Assembly (NCBI GenBank): GCA_910584035.1
Contig: CAJTZR010000040.1
Location: forward strand, 1-14,894
From: an uncultured Christensenella sp.
GTDB taxonomy: Bacteria; Bacillota; Clostridia; Christensenellales; UBA3700
Direction: 5' to 3'
DNA: 14,894 bases
How positions within the stretch are numbered: the first letter of the stretch is position 1; every line of letters begins with the position of its first letter. Positions 14,208 through 14,894 of this stretch are shown here, piece by piece. The notes under the pieces were generated by a model, which had not been told where the DNA came from, did not search any database, and saw nothing but the letters and a program-made list of their open reading frames with translations. The position numbers and the translations under genes were made by a program.

Positions 14208-14894
14208 ATGAAAAAGATTATTATCCCAATTATAGCATTGTGTTTAATTTTGGTATTGTGCTTAACTGCTTGTTCAAGTACACTTAAGCCAACTACTATT
14301 GCTGACACACTAGAAAAATGGGATAATGCCACAGAAAAAGAGGCTACTGATATTATTAGTATAAAAAACTTTAACTTTGCTAAAGCAATTATTGTTGAAA
14401 CTGCAACAATCAATTTAAATAGAAAACTAAAGAACGGCATAACAACAATTGATTTTTCAGTAAGTGATTTGAAAGTAAAATTTTCACAATCTGCAAATGT
14501 TATGGTCAATTATGCCTTAGGTATGGTGCCTGAACTCAATATTAAAAATATTGAACAATTACAATCTGTTTTAGATAATTTAGAAGAGTTTAAAGGCAAT
14601 ATTACTTTAAGTGAAAATAATACTAAACTTGACTATAGTATAACAACTAAAGTAAATTATCGCACTCCAACTTATGACAAAACGGAAAGTAGTAGTGTAA
14701 CAATTGATTATAATAAACCTTATGGCAATATTTTAAAACAAGCTATAGCTTTAATTACAAGTCATTATTCTGCAATATTTGAGCCAACTACAGATGGTGC
14801 AAAATTTAATCCAGATAAACTTAATAGTTTAATCAAATCAACTATTGAATATATTGCATCTACAGATTCTGATACTAGCGTTAATGATATTAAT
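14208..14894 (+). CDS. Predicted lipoprotein of unknown function (3' end outside the window)
   Basis: An open frame runs from ATG 14208 to the window end without a stop: 229 residues, incomplete. GAGG (14199-14202) precedes the ATG by 5 bases. The N-terminus is a lipoprotein signal peptide: MKKIIIPIIA, a hydrophobic stretch, then the lipobox LTAC with the lipidated cysteine at C22 (SSTLKPTT follows). The mature part should be exported and anchored to the outer face of the membrane. It is polar, rich in Asn, Thr, Ser, Ile and Lys, with alternating patterns such as TKLDYSITTKVNYR and SSSVTIDYNK that suggest beta strands. No catalytic motif or known family is recognised. Its own promoter separates it from the aro operon, though read-through from tyrA is possible. 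Signal peptide and localisation are firm; function is unknown. Confidence 0.85.
   Translation, partial: MKKIIIPIIALCLILVLCLTACSSTLKPTTIADTLEKWDNATEKEATDIISIKNFNFAKAIIVETATINLNRKLKNGITTIDFSVSDLKVKFSQSANVMVNYALGMVPELNIKNIEQLQSVLDNLEEFKGNITLSENNTKLDYSITTKVNYRTPTYDKTESSSVTIDYNKPYGNILKQAIALITSHYSAIFEPTTDGAKFNPDKLNSLIKSTIEYIASTDSDTSVNDIN

Noticed and set aside
1..14894. CRISPR arrays, insertion sequences, prophage genes, tRNA or rRNA genes
   Set aside because: Coding density leaves almost no room, and no spaced direct repeats, transposase motifs or cloverleaf-like sequences were seen by eye.

Overview
The window is AT-rich (roughly one third G+C by eye) and densely coded. Every supported gene is on the + strand. 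TGA ends hisS, aroF and tyrA, and TAA and TAG are also used as stops, so the code is the standard bacterial one and not the Mollicutes code. Strong AAGGAG-type ribosome binding sites, the gene order dprA-topA-trmFO-hslV-hslU (the smf-topA-gid-codV-clpQ-clpY-codY region of Bacillus, without codV/xerC and codY) and the adjacent hisS-aspS pair point to a low-GC member of the Bacillota, probably an uncultured Clostridia-like lineage. The exact lineage cannot be read from this sequence.

Region 1 (1-12038) reads as one long run of housekeeping genes with gaps of 1-15 bases, except 88 bases before hisS. It holds the C-terminal end of a ComM/YifB-type ATPase, then dprA, topA, trmFO, hslV, hslU, hisS, aspS, tcdA and glyA. 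The themes are DNA uptake and recombination (comM, dprA), supercoiling (topA), tRNA modification and charging (trmFO, tcdA, hisS, aspS), ATP-dependent proteolysis (hslVU) and one-carbon supply (glyA). GlyA makes 5,10-methylene-tetrahydrofolate, the methyl donor of TrmFO.

Region 2 (12039-12338) is a 300-base gap and the most interesting part. It contains three A-tracts spaced exactly 10 bases apart, a perfect-consensus promoter (TTGACA-17-TATAAT), and a 24-residue leader ORF with a ribosome binding site and a YFYFYF run. After these come an 8-base antiterminator segment lying at the end of the leader ORF, a competing perfect terminator palindrome with a U-tract, and the ribosome binding site of aroF. 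This is the layout of a ribosome-mediated (leader peptide) transcription attenuator sensing Tyr and Phe.

Region 3 (12339-14149) is the operon controlled by that leader: a type I-beta DAHP synthase with an N-terminal ferredoxin-like regulatory domain, and a prephenate dehydrogenase overlapping it by 4 bases. They are the first step of aromatic synthesis and the Tyr branch. Transcript attenuation and probable allosteric feedback would act on the same enzyme.

Region 4 (14150-14894) has a second promoter (TTGACA-17-TACAAT) and the start of an unrecognised lipoprotein that runs off the window. No tRNA, rRNA, CRISPR array, insertion sequence or prophage was seen.
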